Below are positions 21,878-28,826 of a stretch of 39,950 nucleotides of DNA, in pieces. The notes beneath the pieces were generated by a model. It had not been told where the DNA came from. It saw only the letters and a list, made by a program, of their open reading frames with translations, and did no database searches. Each line of letters begins with the position of its first letter. The first letter of the stretch is position 1. The translations under genes were made by a program, and so were the position numbers. The DNA lies in contig JAKSOU010000022.1 of the NCBI GenBank assembly GCA_024405435.1, positions 1 to 39,950 of the forward strand. Reading direction: 5' to 3'. The stretch is from Akkermansia sp. GTDB taxonomy: Bacteria; Verrucomicrobiota; Verrucomicrobiia; Verrucomicrobiales; Akkermansiaceae.

Positions 21878-22621
21878 ATGAAGCCCAGACTTGCCATCGC
21901 CTGCCTTTTCGTTTGCCTGTTCACGCTGCCGGGGTGCAACTCCACCGGCAAGATAGTGGCCACGCCGCCGTACCTGCAGGCGGACCTGCCGTCCGACCCG
22001 CCGGGGCTGCGCGCCGCGCGCGCGGCGGAGCGCGCCAAGCGCGTGAAGGAAGGCAACTACAAGCCGGGCGAGCAGCTGGAGGTGCACGGCGGCAAGGTTT
22101 ACGTGTTCCGCCGCAACCCTGATATCGACAAGGAGACGGACGGCGGGATGGTGAGCGCGGATAAGGCGACGATTGTGGTTTGCGAGGGTATGTACTACTT
22201 TGTGGAGCTGGACGACGGCAGCAAGGGCTACGTGCGCGAGACGGACCTGGTGAACCCGCAGCGCCTGATGCAGAAGGGCCTGCTGCCGGAACTGGGGCCG
22301 GACGGCATGCCGCTGCCCGGCGGTGGCATGCTTTTCCCGGAGGAATCCGGCGTGCAGGGCCAGCCCATTGAGCTGGACCAGAACCAAAAGCTCATGACCA
22401 ACACCACCGGGCGCACCGTGGTGGTGGTGAACAAGACCACGGAGAAGACCGATGCCTTCGAGGCCCGCAAGAAGGCCATGATGGGCGAGGGCGACCAGCC
22501 GGCCAAGGACGCCGCGCTGCCGGAGCCCAAGCCGGAGCGGGAGGCGCCCGCCGCCCCCCTGCCCTCCGTGGACGACATACCGGACCTGCCGGAGTCCAAT
22601 GCGGCGGTTCCGGGGAACTGA
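21878..22621 (+). CDS. Lipoprotein with an SH3-like segment
   Basis: A 247-residue protein with a signal peptide and lipobox (LPGC, Cys20), so a membrane-anchored lipoprotein. After a charged helix (GLRAARAAERAKRVKEGNYK) there is a beta-rich segment, ATIVVCEGMYYFVELDDGSKGYVRETDLVNP, that looks like a bacterial SH3 motif, ending in a Pro/Ala/Asp-rich tail. SH3-like segments in lipoproteins often bind peptidoglycan or other envelope partners. ATG at 21878 is set by the signal peptide and promoter. Six bases separate its stop from the xerD start, so the two are co-transcribed, but no link in function is known. Confidence 0.75.
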   Translation: MKPRLAIACLFVCLFTLPGCNSTGKIVATPPYLQADLPSDPPGLRAARAAERAKRVKEGNYKPGEQLEVHGGKVYVFRRNPDIDKETDGGMVSADKATIVVCEGMYYFVELDDGSKGYVRETDLVNPQRLMQKGLLPELGPDGMPLPGGGMLFPEESGVQGQPIELDQNQKLMTNTTGRTVVVVNKTTEKTDAFEARKKAMMGEGDQPAKDAALPEPKPEREAPAAPLPSVDDIPDLPESNAAVPGN

Positions 22622-22627
22622 TGCAGC

Positions 22628-23542
22628 ATGCCCGCGCGCCCCTTCCCCACCCTGATTGAGGAGTTTCTGCTGCACCTGGCGGCGGAGCGCGGGCTGAGCG
22701 CCAACTACCGGCTCTCCGTGCGGCGCAGCCTGACGCGCCTGGCGGCGTGGTGCAACGCGCAGGGGCTGGCGCCGGAGGATTTGACGGAGCCGCTGCTGGC
22801 GGCGTACCACCGCTCGCTGCGGGCGGACGGCCTGTCGGCATCATCCTGCCGAGTGGCGATGGTGCACCTGCGCATCTTTTTCCGCTACCTTGCAGCCAAC
22901 AAGGTGCTGCAGGAAAACCCGGCGGCGCTGCTGGTGGCTGGGGGCATACGCCGCAGCATCCCGGAAACGCTCAGCGCGGAGCACGTGAGCCGCCTGCTGG
23001 AAAGCATCGCCCCCGCGGACATACCGTTCGGCGCGCGTGACCGCGCCATGCTGGAAATGCTCTACGGCAGCGGGCTGCGCGTGAGCGAGCTGGTCTCCCT
23101 GCGCGCGGACCAGATCGACTGGGAGGAGATGTTCCTGCGCATCACGGGCAAGGGCGGCAAGACGCGCTACGTGCCACTGGGCGGCGTGGCGGCGGATGCA
23201 CTGCGCAACTACCTGCGGGAGGGGCGCGGCAAGCTGGCGCGGCCCGGTTGCCGCACGGAGGTGCTGTTCCTCTCCAACCGCGGCGGCCAGCTCACGCGGG
23301 AGCGCATCCGCCAAATCATCAAGGCGCGCGCGGCGGCGGCCGGGCTGCCGGAAAACGTGTACCCGCACATCATGCGGCACTCCTTCGCCACGCACCTGCT
23401 GGAAAACGGCGCGGACCTGCGCGTGATCCAGGACATGCTGGGGCACTCCGACTTGTCCACCACGCAAATCTACACCCACGTGGAGCAGAAGCGCCTGGTG
23501 AACCTCCACCGCGCCTTCCACCCGCGAGGAAAGAAAGGGTGA
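22628..23542 (+). CDS. xerD: XerD-type tyrosine recombinase
   Basis: A 304-residue tyrosine recombinase of the length and layout of XerC/XerD. The N-terminal core-binding (SAM-like) domain spans about residues 8-90. The catalytic domain carries the full set: Arg151 (GLRVSELV), Lys175 (GKGGKTR), His247 and Arg250 (HIMRHSFATHLL), His273 (MLGHSDLSTTQIY) and the nucleophile Tyr282. Such enzymes resolve chromosome dimers at dif; the choice of XerD over XerC is by general resemblance. It lies about one kilobase right of the phage-like island, but its match to the chromosomal type and its place in a lipoprotein operon argue against it being the island's integrase. No Shine-Dalgarno site is evident. 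Confidence 0.88.
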   Translation: MPARPFPTLIEEFLLHLAAERGLSANYRLSVRRSLTRLAAWCNAQGLAPEDLTEPLLAAYHRSLRADGLSASSCRVAMVHLRIFFRYLAANKVLQENPAALLVAGGIRRSIPETLSAEHVSRLLESIAPADIPFGARDRAMLEMLYGSGLRVSELVSLRADQIDWEEMFLRITGKGGKTRYVPLGGVAADALRNYLREGRGKLARPGCRTEVLFLSNRGGQLTRERIRQIIKARAAAAGLPENVYPHIMRHSFATHLLENGADLRVIQDMLGHSDLSTTQIYTHVEQKRLVNLHRAFHPRGKKG

Positions 23543-23547
23543 TTGGG

Positions 23548-23606
23548 ATTTACGATTGACAATTTACGATTTACAATTGAGAAATATAGCGCGCGCAAGG
23601 CGCGCG
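23548..23606. repeat. Composite heptad element, locus 2
   Basis: Five heptads ATTTACG, ATTGACA, ATTTACG, ATTTACA, ATTGAGA (23548-23582), seven bases, then a GC-rich hairpin CGCGCGC-AAG-GCGCGCG (23590-23606). It starts six bases after the xerD stop and has the opposite orientation to locus 1. Confidence 0.85.
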
Positions 23607-23617
23607 GGAATTTTCAA

Positions 23618-23643
23618 GCCCGCATGGCATCTGCCATGCGGGC
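23618..23643. terminator. Terminator hairpin between convergent xerD and the protease gene
   Basis: Perfect stem GCCCGCATGGC / GCCATGCGGGC with a four-base loop. The flanks are T-rich on the minus strand only weakly (TTGAAAATT), so termination may be bidirectional but not textbook. Confidence 0.65.
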
Positions 23644-23657
23644 ATTATATTGCCGCG

Positions 23658-26585
23658 CTACTTGATGATACCCTGCTTCTGCAGCAGGGCGTCGGGGTTT
23701 GGTTTGCGGTGCATGAAGTCGCCGAAGAGCTGCATGGCGGGCTTGGAATCGCCCTTGGAGAGGATGGAATCCCTGTAGGCCCGCCCGGTGGCGGGGTTGA
23801 GCACGCCCTCCTTGGAGAAGCGCGTGAAGGCATCTGCGGCCAGCACCTCCGCCCACTTGTAGGAGTAGTAGCCCGCGGCGTAGCCGCCGTTCATTACGTG
23901 GCCGAACTTGCGCGCCATGGAGGGCTCGCTCGCGGTGGCGGGATAGCGCATGCCCGCCAGCAGGGTTTCCGTAGCGGCGTCGATGTCCCGACCCTGGAAC
24001 TTCTTTTCAAAGTTGATGTGCATCTCCAAATCCAGCTTGGCGAGGCAGAGCTGTGCCATGGCGCTGCTGGCGGGGAAGAAGAAGCGGGTGGCAAGGCGCT
24101 TTTGCAGCAGGTCCTTCGGCAGGGGCTGCCCGGTCTTGTAGTGGCGGGCGTAGGTGGCCAGCGCCTCCGGCTCCCACACCCAGTTCTCGTTGAGCTGGCT
24201 GGGCAGCTCCACAAAGTCGTGGTCCACCAGGGTGCCGCTCTGCATCTGCAGCTCGCAGTCGGAGAGCATGGCGTGCATCATGTGGCCGAACTCGTGGAAG
24301 AGCGTGCGCACATCCCGGTGCGGCAGCAGCGCGGGCTTGCCCTCTGCGGGCGGGGTCACGTTGGCGCAGAGGGCGGCCAGGTGCGGGCGGTGCGGGGCAT
24401 CCGCCGTGGCGGGGGCGCCGAAGGCAATGGTGCTCATCCACGCGCCCGTGCGCTTGGATGCGCGCGGGAAGATGTCCATGTAGAACGAGCCGAGGTGCGC
24501 GCCGGTGGCGGCGTCGTGCACGGCGAAGAGGCGCACCTGCGGGTGCCAGACCTCCGCCGCGCCCTCAGGTGCCTTCTCGCCGGGCTTCAGGCAGACGGTG
24601 GGGATTTCACGGAAGGTGACGCCGTACAGGCGTGATGCGATGGCGAACATGCCGATGCGCACCTGCTCCGCCTCGAAATACGGGCGCAGGCTGTCCACAT
24701 CGAAGTCATATTTGCGCTTCTGGAGCTGCTTGGAGTAGAACGAGAGGTCCCAGGGGTTGAACTTGTCCGGGCGCGTGCCGGTCTCCCGCTGCACCCAGTC
24801 GCGCAGCTCGTCCACCTCGCGGTCGAAGGCGGGTTTCACCTTGGCAATCATGTCGTCCACAAAGGCGAGCGCGTTGTCGCCGCTCCCCACCATGCGGTGC
24901 GCGGTCATGTCGTCCGCGTAGTTCTTGAAGCCGAGCAGGCGGGCCAGCTCCAGGCGCAGCTGCAGGATCTCCTGCACCACGGGCGCGGTGTCGTGCTCCC
25001 CGCAGCCCTGTGATGCGCCGCCCTCCCACACGAGCTTGCGTGTGGCGGGCACGGTGCAGTTGGCGGTGACCTCGTTGGCGCTGCCGCTGTCCAGCGTGAC
25101 GAGCCACTGCGGGTTCTCCGGCGTACCGAAGCCCTTTTTCTGAGCGGCTGCGGCGGCGCGCTGCATCCACTCGTCCGACATGCCCGCCAGCTGCGCCCTG
25201 TCGGTAACCACCAGCTGCCACGCGTTCTTGGAATCCAGCAGCATCTTGGCGAACTGGAGCTGCAGCTTGCTGATGCGCTGCACAAGCTCCGCCTTGCGCG
25301 CCTTCTGCGCGGGCGGGAGATCCGCGCCGTTGTCTCGGAAGGCGTCCACCACATCCTGCACGAAGCGTTGGCGGGCGGGCGAGAGGTCTTTCACCCAGGG
25401 CCGGGCGGCAGCGCGCTTGACAACCGCCCACAGCTGCTCGTTGGAGGTGATGGCGGCCTCGAACGCGGTGTACTGCGGGCGCATCTCGTCGCTCGCGGCG
25501 CGCACCTCCGGGGAATCCATGTTGGCGGAGAGCACCGAGAGGCTGGCTTCCGTCTGGTTCAAGCGGTACTGCATGTTCTGGTAGGCGAGGAACACGTTGT
25601 CGAAGGTCTCCTGACCCTCCTCCACGGCGCAGATGGCATCCAGCGTGCCCCGGGCCTCGCGGAGCATGAAGCGCATGTCCTCCGCAATGCGCTGCGGGGT
25701 GAGCGCGGACCAGCGGGGGTAGGTGTCCCACGCGCAGGCCGGGTGCTCCTCCGAAAGCTGCGAGTGCGGCATGGGCGCGGGCTCGCGCTTCACGGCGGCA
25801 TCCGCCTGAAGCTCCACCAGCGTGGTGATGAGCGCGTTGTCCTTGAACCAGCCCTCCGGCGTGCGCAGCACCAGGCCGCGGGTCTTGTTCCCCTTCTCGT
25901 CCGTGACCTCGCGCATGGTGGCAGTGGCGCGGAAAAGGCCCTTCTGCACGGTGGGCCACTCGCCCGCGGAGTCGTTGGAGTCCGTGAGGTACACGGCGGT
26001 CACCTGGTGCGTCTCCTCGTCGTACTCCACGCCCCAGAGGGAGAGCATGTGCCACACGGGCGTGATCTTGTTGAAATCATCCAGGCGGCGGATGCCGATG
26101 GCCACGGCGTAGCCTTGCGACATCAGCTCGCGCAGACGCTGGGACGAGTTGTCCGCCACGTTTTCCCACTTGAGGTCGGTTCCGGGGAAGGCGCGCCCGC
26201 ACGAATCCGCGAGCGCCTTGTAGTACCCGCCCTGCTCCTTGCCGAAGTCGGTGAGCTTGATTTTATCGGTTGCCAGCACGCCGTTGAACCACCATTGCAG
26301 CACGTAGAACGGCTCGCCGGCGCAGTTTGGGAAGGCTTGTCTGTACGTGTTCCAGATGGCCTCGTGCCCCTGCGGTCCCATCTGCTTGAACTGCGGGTTG
26401 CGGTCCTGCCACCAGGCAAGCATGTTGGCGGCGGTGGCGGCCCAGCACATGTTGCCCACGTCGCGGGAATCCTTGTCGGCATCGTACCAGCCGGATTGCG
26501 GGGTGACGCCCTCCACCCAGTAGGTGGCGGCGGACGCCAGCCCGCCGAGGGCAAGAGATACAGTAATGGCAAGCTTCTTTATCAT
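23658..26585 (-). CDS. Secreted fusion of an IdeS/Mac-like cysteine protease and an M3 oligopeptidase
   Basis: A 975-residue exported protein with a signal peptide ending ASA near residue 19. Residues about 20-260 resemble IdeS/Mac (peptidase family C66): VTPQSGWYDADKD, then MCWAATAANMLAWW with Cys47, PVWHMLSLWGVEYD with His179, and AVYLTDSND with Asp202. The Cys, His and Asp spacing follows IdeS, where they cleave host IgG. From about residue 285 to the end is a complete M3 metallopeptidase of the PrlC/OpdA type: HEFGHMMH (zinc ligands His764, His768) and DFVELPSQ (Glu793). I know of no such fusion. The gene is last in the pyrE-nagZ operon, nine bases after nagZ. Both halves look catalytically complete; the target is unknown, and IgG cleavage is only an analogy. 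Confidence 0.85.
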   Translation of the reverse strand: MIKKLAITVSLALGGLASAATYWVEGVTPQSGWYDADKDSRDVGNMCWAATAANMLAWWQDRNPQFKQMGPQGHEAIWNTYRQAFPNCAGEPFYVLQWWFNGVLATDKIKLTDFGKEQGGYYKALADSCGRAFPGTDLKWENVADNSSQRLRELMSQGYAVAIGIRRLDDFNKITPVWHMLSLWGVEYDEETHQVTAVYLTDSNDSAGEWPTVQKGLFRATATMREVTDEKGNKTRGLVLRTPEGWFKDNALITTLVELQADAAVKREPAPMPHSQLSEEHPACAWDTYPRWSALTPQRIAEDMRFMLREARGTLDAICAVEEGQETFDNVFLAYQNMQYRLNQTEASLSVLSANMDSPEVRAASDEMRPQYTAFEAAITSNEQLWAVVKRAAARPWVKDLSPARQRFVQDVVDAFRDNGADLPPAQKARKAELVQRISKLQLQFAKMLLDSKNAWQLVVTDRAQLAGMSDEWMQRAAAAAQKKGFGTPENPQWLVTLDSGSANEVTANCTVPATRKLVWEGGASQGCGEHDTAPVVQEILQLRLELARLLGFKNYADDMTAHRMVGSGDNALAFVDDMIAKVKPAFDREVDELRDWVQRETGTRPDKFNPWDLSFYSKQLQKRKYDFDVDSLRPYFEAEQVRIGMFAIASRLYGVTFREIPTVCLKPGEKAPEGAAEVWHPQVRLFAVHDAATGAHLGSFYMDIFPRASKRTGAWMSTIAFGAPATADAPHRPHLAALCANVTPPAEGKPALLPHRDVRTLFHEFGHMMHAMLSDCELQMQSGTLVDHDFVELPSQLNENWVWEPEALATYARHYKTGQPLPKDLLQKRLATRFFFPASSAMAQLCLAKLDLEMHINFEKKFQGRDIDAATETLLAGMRYPATASEPSMARKFGHVMNGGYAAGYYSYKWAEVLAADAFTRFSKEGVLNPATGRAYRDSILSKGDSKPAMQLFGDFMHRKPNPDALLQKQGIIK

Positions 26586-26594
26586 AAGGGGAAA

Positions 26595-27653
26595 TCAGTA
26601 GTTCTGCACGGGGGAGCCGGGCGCGGCATCCACCTCCGGCACGCTTTCGCAGAAGCGCGCCATGTCGTTCAGGTAGTCCCGCCACGCGATGAACGGCATG
26701 GGCGGCGCCTGCACCGTCATCATGCGGAACCTTTCGATGCGCTCCGCGGCGGGTGCCTGCACCTCCTGCGGCAGCGCGTTCACCGCGGCGGCCACGTCCT
26801 CCAGCACGTCGCACACGTTGTGGCACACCAACGGCAGGTCGCAGCCCGCGCGCAGGGCCAGCGCAGCGGCCTCCGCCACACCGTAGCCGTTGGCGATGGC
26901 ACCCATGCACAGATCGTCCGTGAACACCACGCCCTCGTAGCCCAGCTGGTCGCGCAGGAATCCCTGCACCAGCTCGCGGGAGAGCGAGGTGGGGTGTTCC
27001 GCATCCATCTCCGGTATCATCAGGTGCGCCACCATGAGCGACGGCAGCTCCGGCATGAGCGCGGTGAACGGGATGCTCGCGCGCTCCAGGAAACTGGCGC
27101 GCGTGCCGTGCAGCACGGGCAGCTCGTGGTGCGGGTCGCAGGCGGCATCGCCCATGCCGGGGAAATGCTTGCCGCAGGTCATGATGCCGCCCTTGCAGAG
27201 CGTGCGGTTCCACACGCCCGCGCGCGAAATGACATCCTGCGTGTCGCTGCCCCAGCAGCGGCTCGGCAGCGCGTTGGCGTGCGGCGACGCCAAGTCCAGC
27301 ACGGGCGCGAAATCCGTGTTCACACCCAGCGTGAGCAGCACGTTGAGCGTGTACAGCGCCGCCTTGCGGATGGTGTGCGGGCTGCCGGTGGCGGCCAGCG
27401 CGGCGGCGGAGGGCATCTGCACGCCGATAGCGGCGGTGCGCACCACGCGCCCGCCCTCCTGGTCGATGGCGATGATGGGCGCGTCCGGGCCCTGGGTGAT
27501 GCGGCGCAGGTCGTCGGTGAGCTCGCGTGTGAGCTCGTGGTCCGCGATGTTGCGGGAGAAAAGGATGTACCCGGCGGGCTGCAGGCGGGTGAAGAGCTCA
27601 CGCTCGCGCGCGGTGAGCGTCTCGCCCTCGATTCCTACAACCAGCGGCAGCAT
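26595..27653 (-). CDS. nagZ: Beta-N-acetylhexosaminidase, glycoside hydrolase family 3
   Basis: A 352-residue enzyme with the GH3 NagZ signatures: AIDQEGGRVVR at about 62-72, GKHFPGMGDAACDPH with the KHFPG block at 162-166 and the catalytic Asp-His dyad nearby, and VVFTDDLCMGAI with the nucleophile Asp around 246. NagZ removes N-acetylglucosamine from anhydro-muropeptides during peptidoglycan recycling and can act on other beta-N-acetylhexosaminides. There is no signal peptide, as expected for cytosolic NagZ. Length is typical. Nine-base pyrimidine-rich spacers separate it from pyrE and from the protease gene, with no Shine-Dalgarno sequence. No other recycling gene is adjacent. Confidence 0.9.
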   Translation of the reverse strand: MLPLVVGIEGETLTARERELFTRLQPAGYILFSRNIADHELTRELTDDLRRITQGPDAPIIAIDQEGGRVVRTAAIGVQMPSAAALAATGSPHTIRKAALYTLNVLLTLGVNTDFAPVLDLASPHANALPSRCWGSDTQDVISRAGVWNRTLCKGGIMTCGKHFPGMGDAACDPHHELPVLHGTRASFLERASIPFTALMPELPSLMVAHLMIPEMDAEHPTSLSRELVQGFLRDQLGYEGVVFTDDLCMGAIANGYGVAEAAALALRAGCDLPLVCHNVCDVLEDVAAAVNALPQEVQAPAAERIERFRMMTVQAPPMPFIAWRDYLNDMARFCESVPEVDAAPGSPVQNY

Positions 27654-27662
27654 GGGGGAAGG

Positions 27663-28229
27663 TTACTTGGTGCCGAAGATGCTCTTACGCGTGAACAGCG
27701 GGAACACCGGCACGCCGCGGCCCTCGATGGCCTCGCGCCCGCCTTCCTCGCGGTCCACCAGCACCAGCGCCGCCACCACCTTGCCGCCCTCCGCCTCGAT
27801 GGCGTCGATGGCCTTCAGCGTGGAGCCGCCCGTGGTGATGACGTCATCCACCACGATGATGCTCTGGCCGGGGGCGAAGTTGCCCTCGATGCGCTTGCCG
27901 CGGCCGTGGTCCTTGGCCTCCTTGCGCACGGTGAACACCTGCAGCGGCTTCTCGGACTTGGCGGAGTACATGCCGATGGCCAGCGAGATGGGGTCCGCGC
28001 CCATGGTCATGCCGCCGATGGCCTCCGCCTGCGGGAACTTGGGCAGGATTTCCTCCTGCACGAGCTGCCAGCCCACCTCGCCGATGAGGTTGGCGCCGCG
28101 CGCGTCCAGCGCGGTCACGCGGCAATCGCAGTACAAATCGCTCTCCTTGCCGGACGCCAGGATGAAATGCCCGGTCTTGATGGATTTCTTGAGAAGGATG
28201 TCGAGAAGTTCTTTTTTCGCGTCAGTCAT
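27663..28229 (-). CDS. pyrE: Orotate phosphoribosyltransferase
   Basis: A 188-residue phosphoribosyltransferase that converts orotate and PRPP to OMP in pyrimidine synthesis. The PRPP-binding motif IIVVDDVITTGGST spans about 124-137, preceded by the flexible catalytic loop VRKEAKDHGRGKRIEG (about 101-116) and the N-terminal SGKESDLYCDCR substrate region. Length is as expected. The ATG at 28229 gives MTDAKKELLD; longer in-frame starts would run through the promoter. It heads a three-gene operon with nagZ and the fusion protease, a grouping with no obvious metabolic logic, and is divergent from osmC. Confidence 0.92.
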   Translation of the reverse strand: MTDAKKELLDILLKKSIKTGHFILASGKESDLYCDCRVTALDARGANLIGEVGWQLVQEEILPKFPQAEAIGGMTMGADPISLAIGMYSAKSEKPLQVFTVRKEAKDHGRGKRIEGNFAPGQSIIVVDDVITTGGSTLKAIDAIEAEGGKVVAALVLVDREEGGREAIEGRGVPVFPLFTRKSIFGTK

Positions 28230-28239
28230 ATCACGTGGT

Positions 28240-28268
28240 ATTGTACACTCCGCCCCGCATGATTGCAA
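28240..28268 (-). promoter_or_regulatory. pyrE operon promoter, near-leaderless
   Basis: On the minus strand TTGCAA (28263-28268), a 17-base spacer, TACAAT (28240-28245), ten bases to the pyrE ATG. It is divergent from the osmC promoter 26 bases away. Confidence 0.7.
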
Positions 28269-28293
28269 GGCGCAAAACGGTTGGAGAGTTAGG

Positions 28294-28322
28294 TTGCGGG
28301 CGGGACGGGCGGCGGGTAGGAT
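28294..28322 (+). promoter_or_regulatory. osmC promoter, near-leaderless
   Basis: TTGCGG at 28294-28299, a 17-base spacer, TAGGAT at 28317-28322, eight bases to the ATG at 28331. Confidence 0.6.
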
Positions 28323-28330
28323 GGCGGGGT

Positions 28331-28747
28331 ATGGACAAATACTCATCAACCACCACGTTGGGCGACAGCGCTCGCTGCCGCACCGTTTTCACCGCGAGCG
28401 GCAGCTCGTTCACCACGGACCTGGACAGCAGCCAGGGCGGACTGGGGGAGAACCCCGTTCCCGCGGCCATGCTGGCCGCCGCAGCGGCATCCTGCATGCT
28501 CAGCATGATTGCCTTCAAGGGCAAGCAGCGCGGATTCGAGACCAAGGGCATCTGCATCTCCGCCGGGGTGGAGCACGATGCCAACGGCATCTCCGCCCTG
28601 CTCTTCGCCATCCACGTGCCCATGCCGCAGACCGAGGAGACCAAGCGCCTGCTGGAGAGCTGCGTGAAGGCCTGCCCGGTGGGGAAGGCCATCTCCGAGA
28701 ACGTGGAAAAGCGCTTCACCTGGCACTGGACCACCTGGATGGATTGA
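28331..28747 (+). CDS. OsmC/Ohr-family peroxiredoxin-like protein
   Basis: A 138-residue protein of the OsmC/Ohr fold. The first cysteine is Cys55 in AAAASCMLSMIAF, the second Cys115 in CVKACPVGKAIS, the spacing used by these thiol-dependent hydroperoxide reductases. The opening STTTLGDSARCRTVF and the GLGENPVPAAML segment match the family. It would detoxify organic hydroperoxides or related electrophiles in the cytoplasm. OsmC-, Ohr- and YhfA-like subgroups cannot be separated by eye. ATG at 28331 sits eight bases from the -10. Monocistronic and divergent from pyrE; ends in a shared terminator with the autotransporter. Confidence 0.88.
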   Translation: MDKYSSTTTLGDSARCRTVFTASGSSFTTDLDSSQGGLGENPVPAAMLAAAAASCMLSMIAFKGKQRGFETKGICISAGVEHDANGISALLFAIHVPMPQTEETKRLLESCVKACPVGKAISENVEKRFTWHWTTWMD

Positions 28748-28768
28748 CGCCGCCAACCATATATCAAG

Positions 28769-28800
28769 CGGGCTCCCGTGCCGGATGGCGCGGGAGCCCG
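28769..28800. terminator. Bidirectional terminator between osmC and the autotransporter
   Basis: Stem CGGGCTCCCG / CGGGAGCCCG, extended by TGCC/GGCG pairs around a four-base GGAT loop. It lies between two convergent genes. T-runs are weak on both sides. Confidence 0.65.
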
Positions 28801-28826
28801 GAAATTATCCGCAGCTGCGGCGGCTA

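Noticed and set aside
21672..22855. A 15-bp direct repeat (TCATCCTGCCGAGTG) at the end of the phage-like island and inside xerD, considered as att sites
   Set aside because: One copy is within coding sequence of xerD and the other overlaps a terminator stem. Neither copy lies at the left end of the island, and one chance 15-mer match in a 40-kb GC-rich window is plausible.
22628..23542. The XerD-type recombinase as the integrase of the phage-like island
   Set aside because: Its length, catalytic layout and operon with a lipoprotein fit chromosomal XerC/XerD, and it lies outside the island behind its own terminator and promoter.
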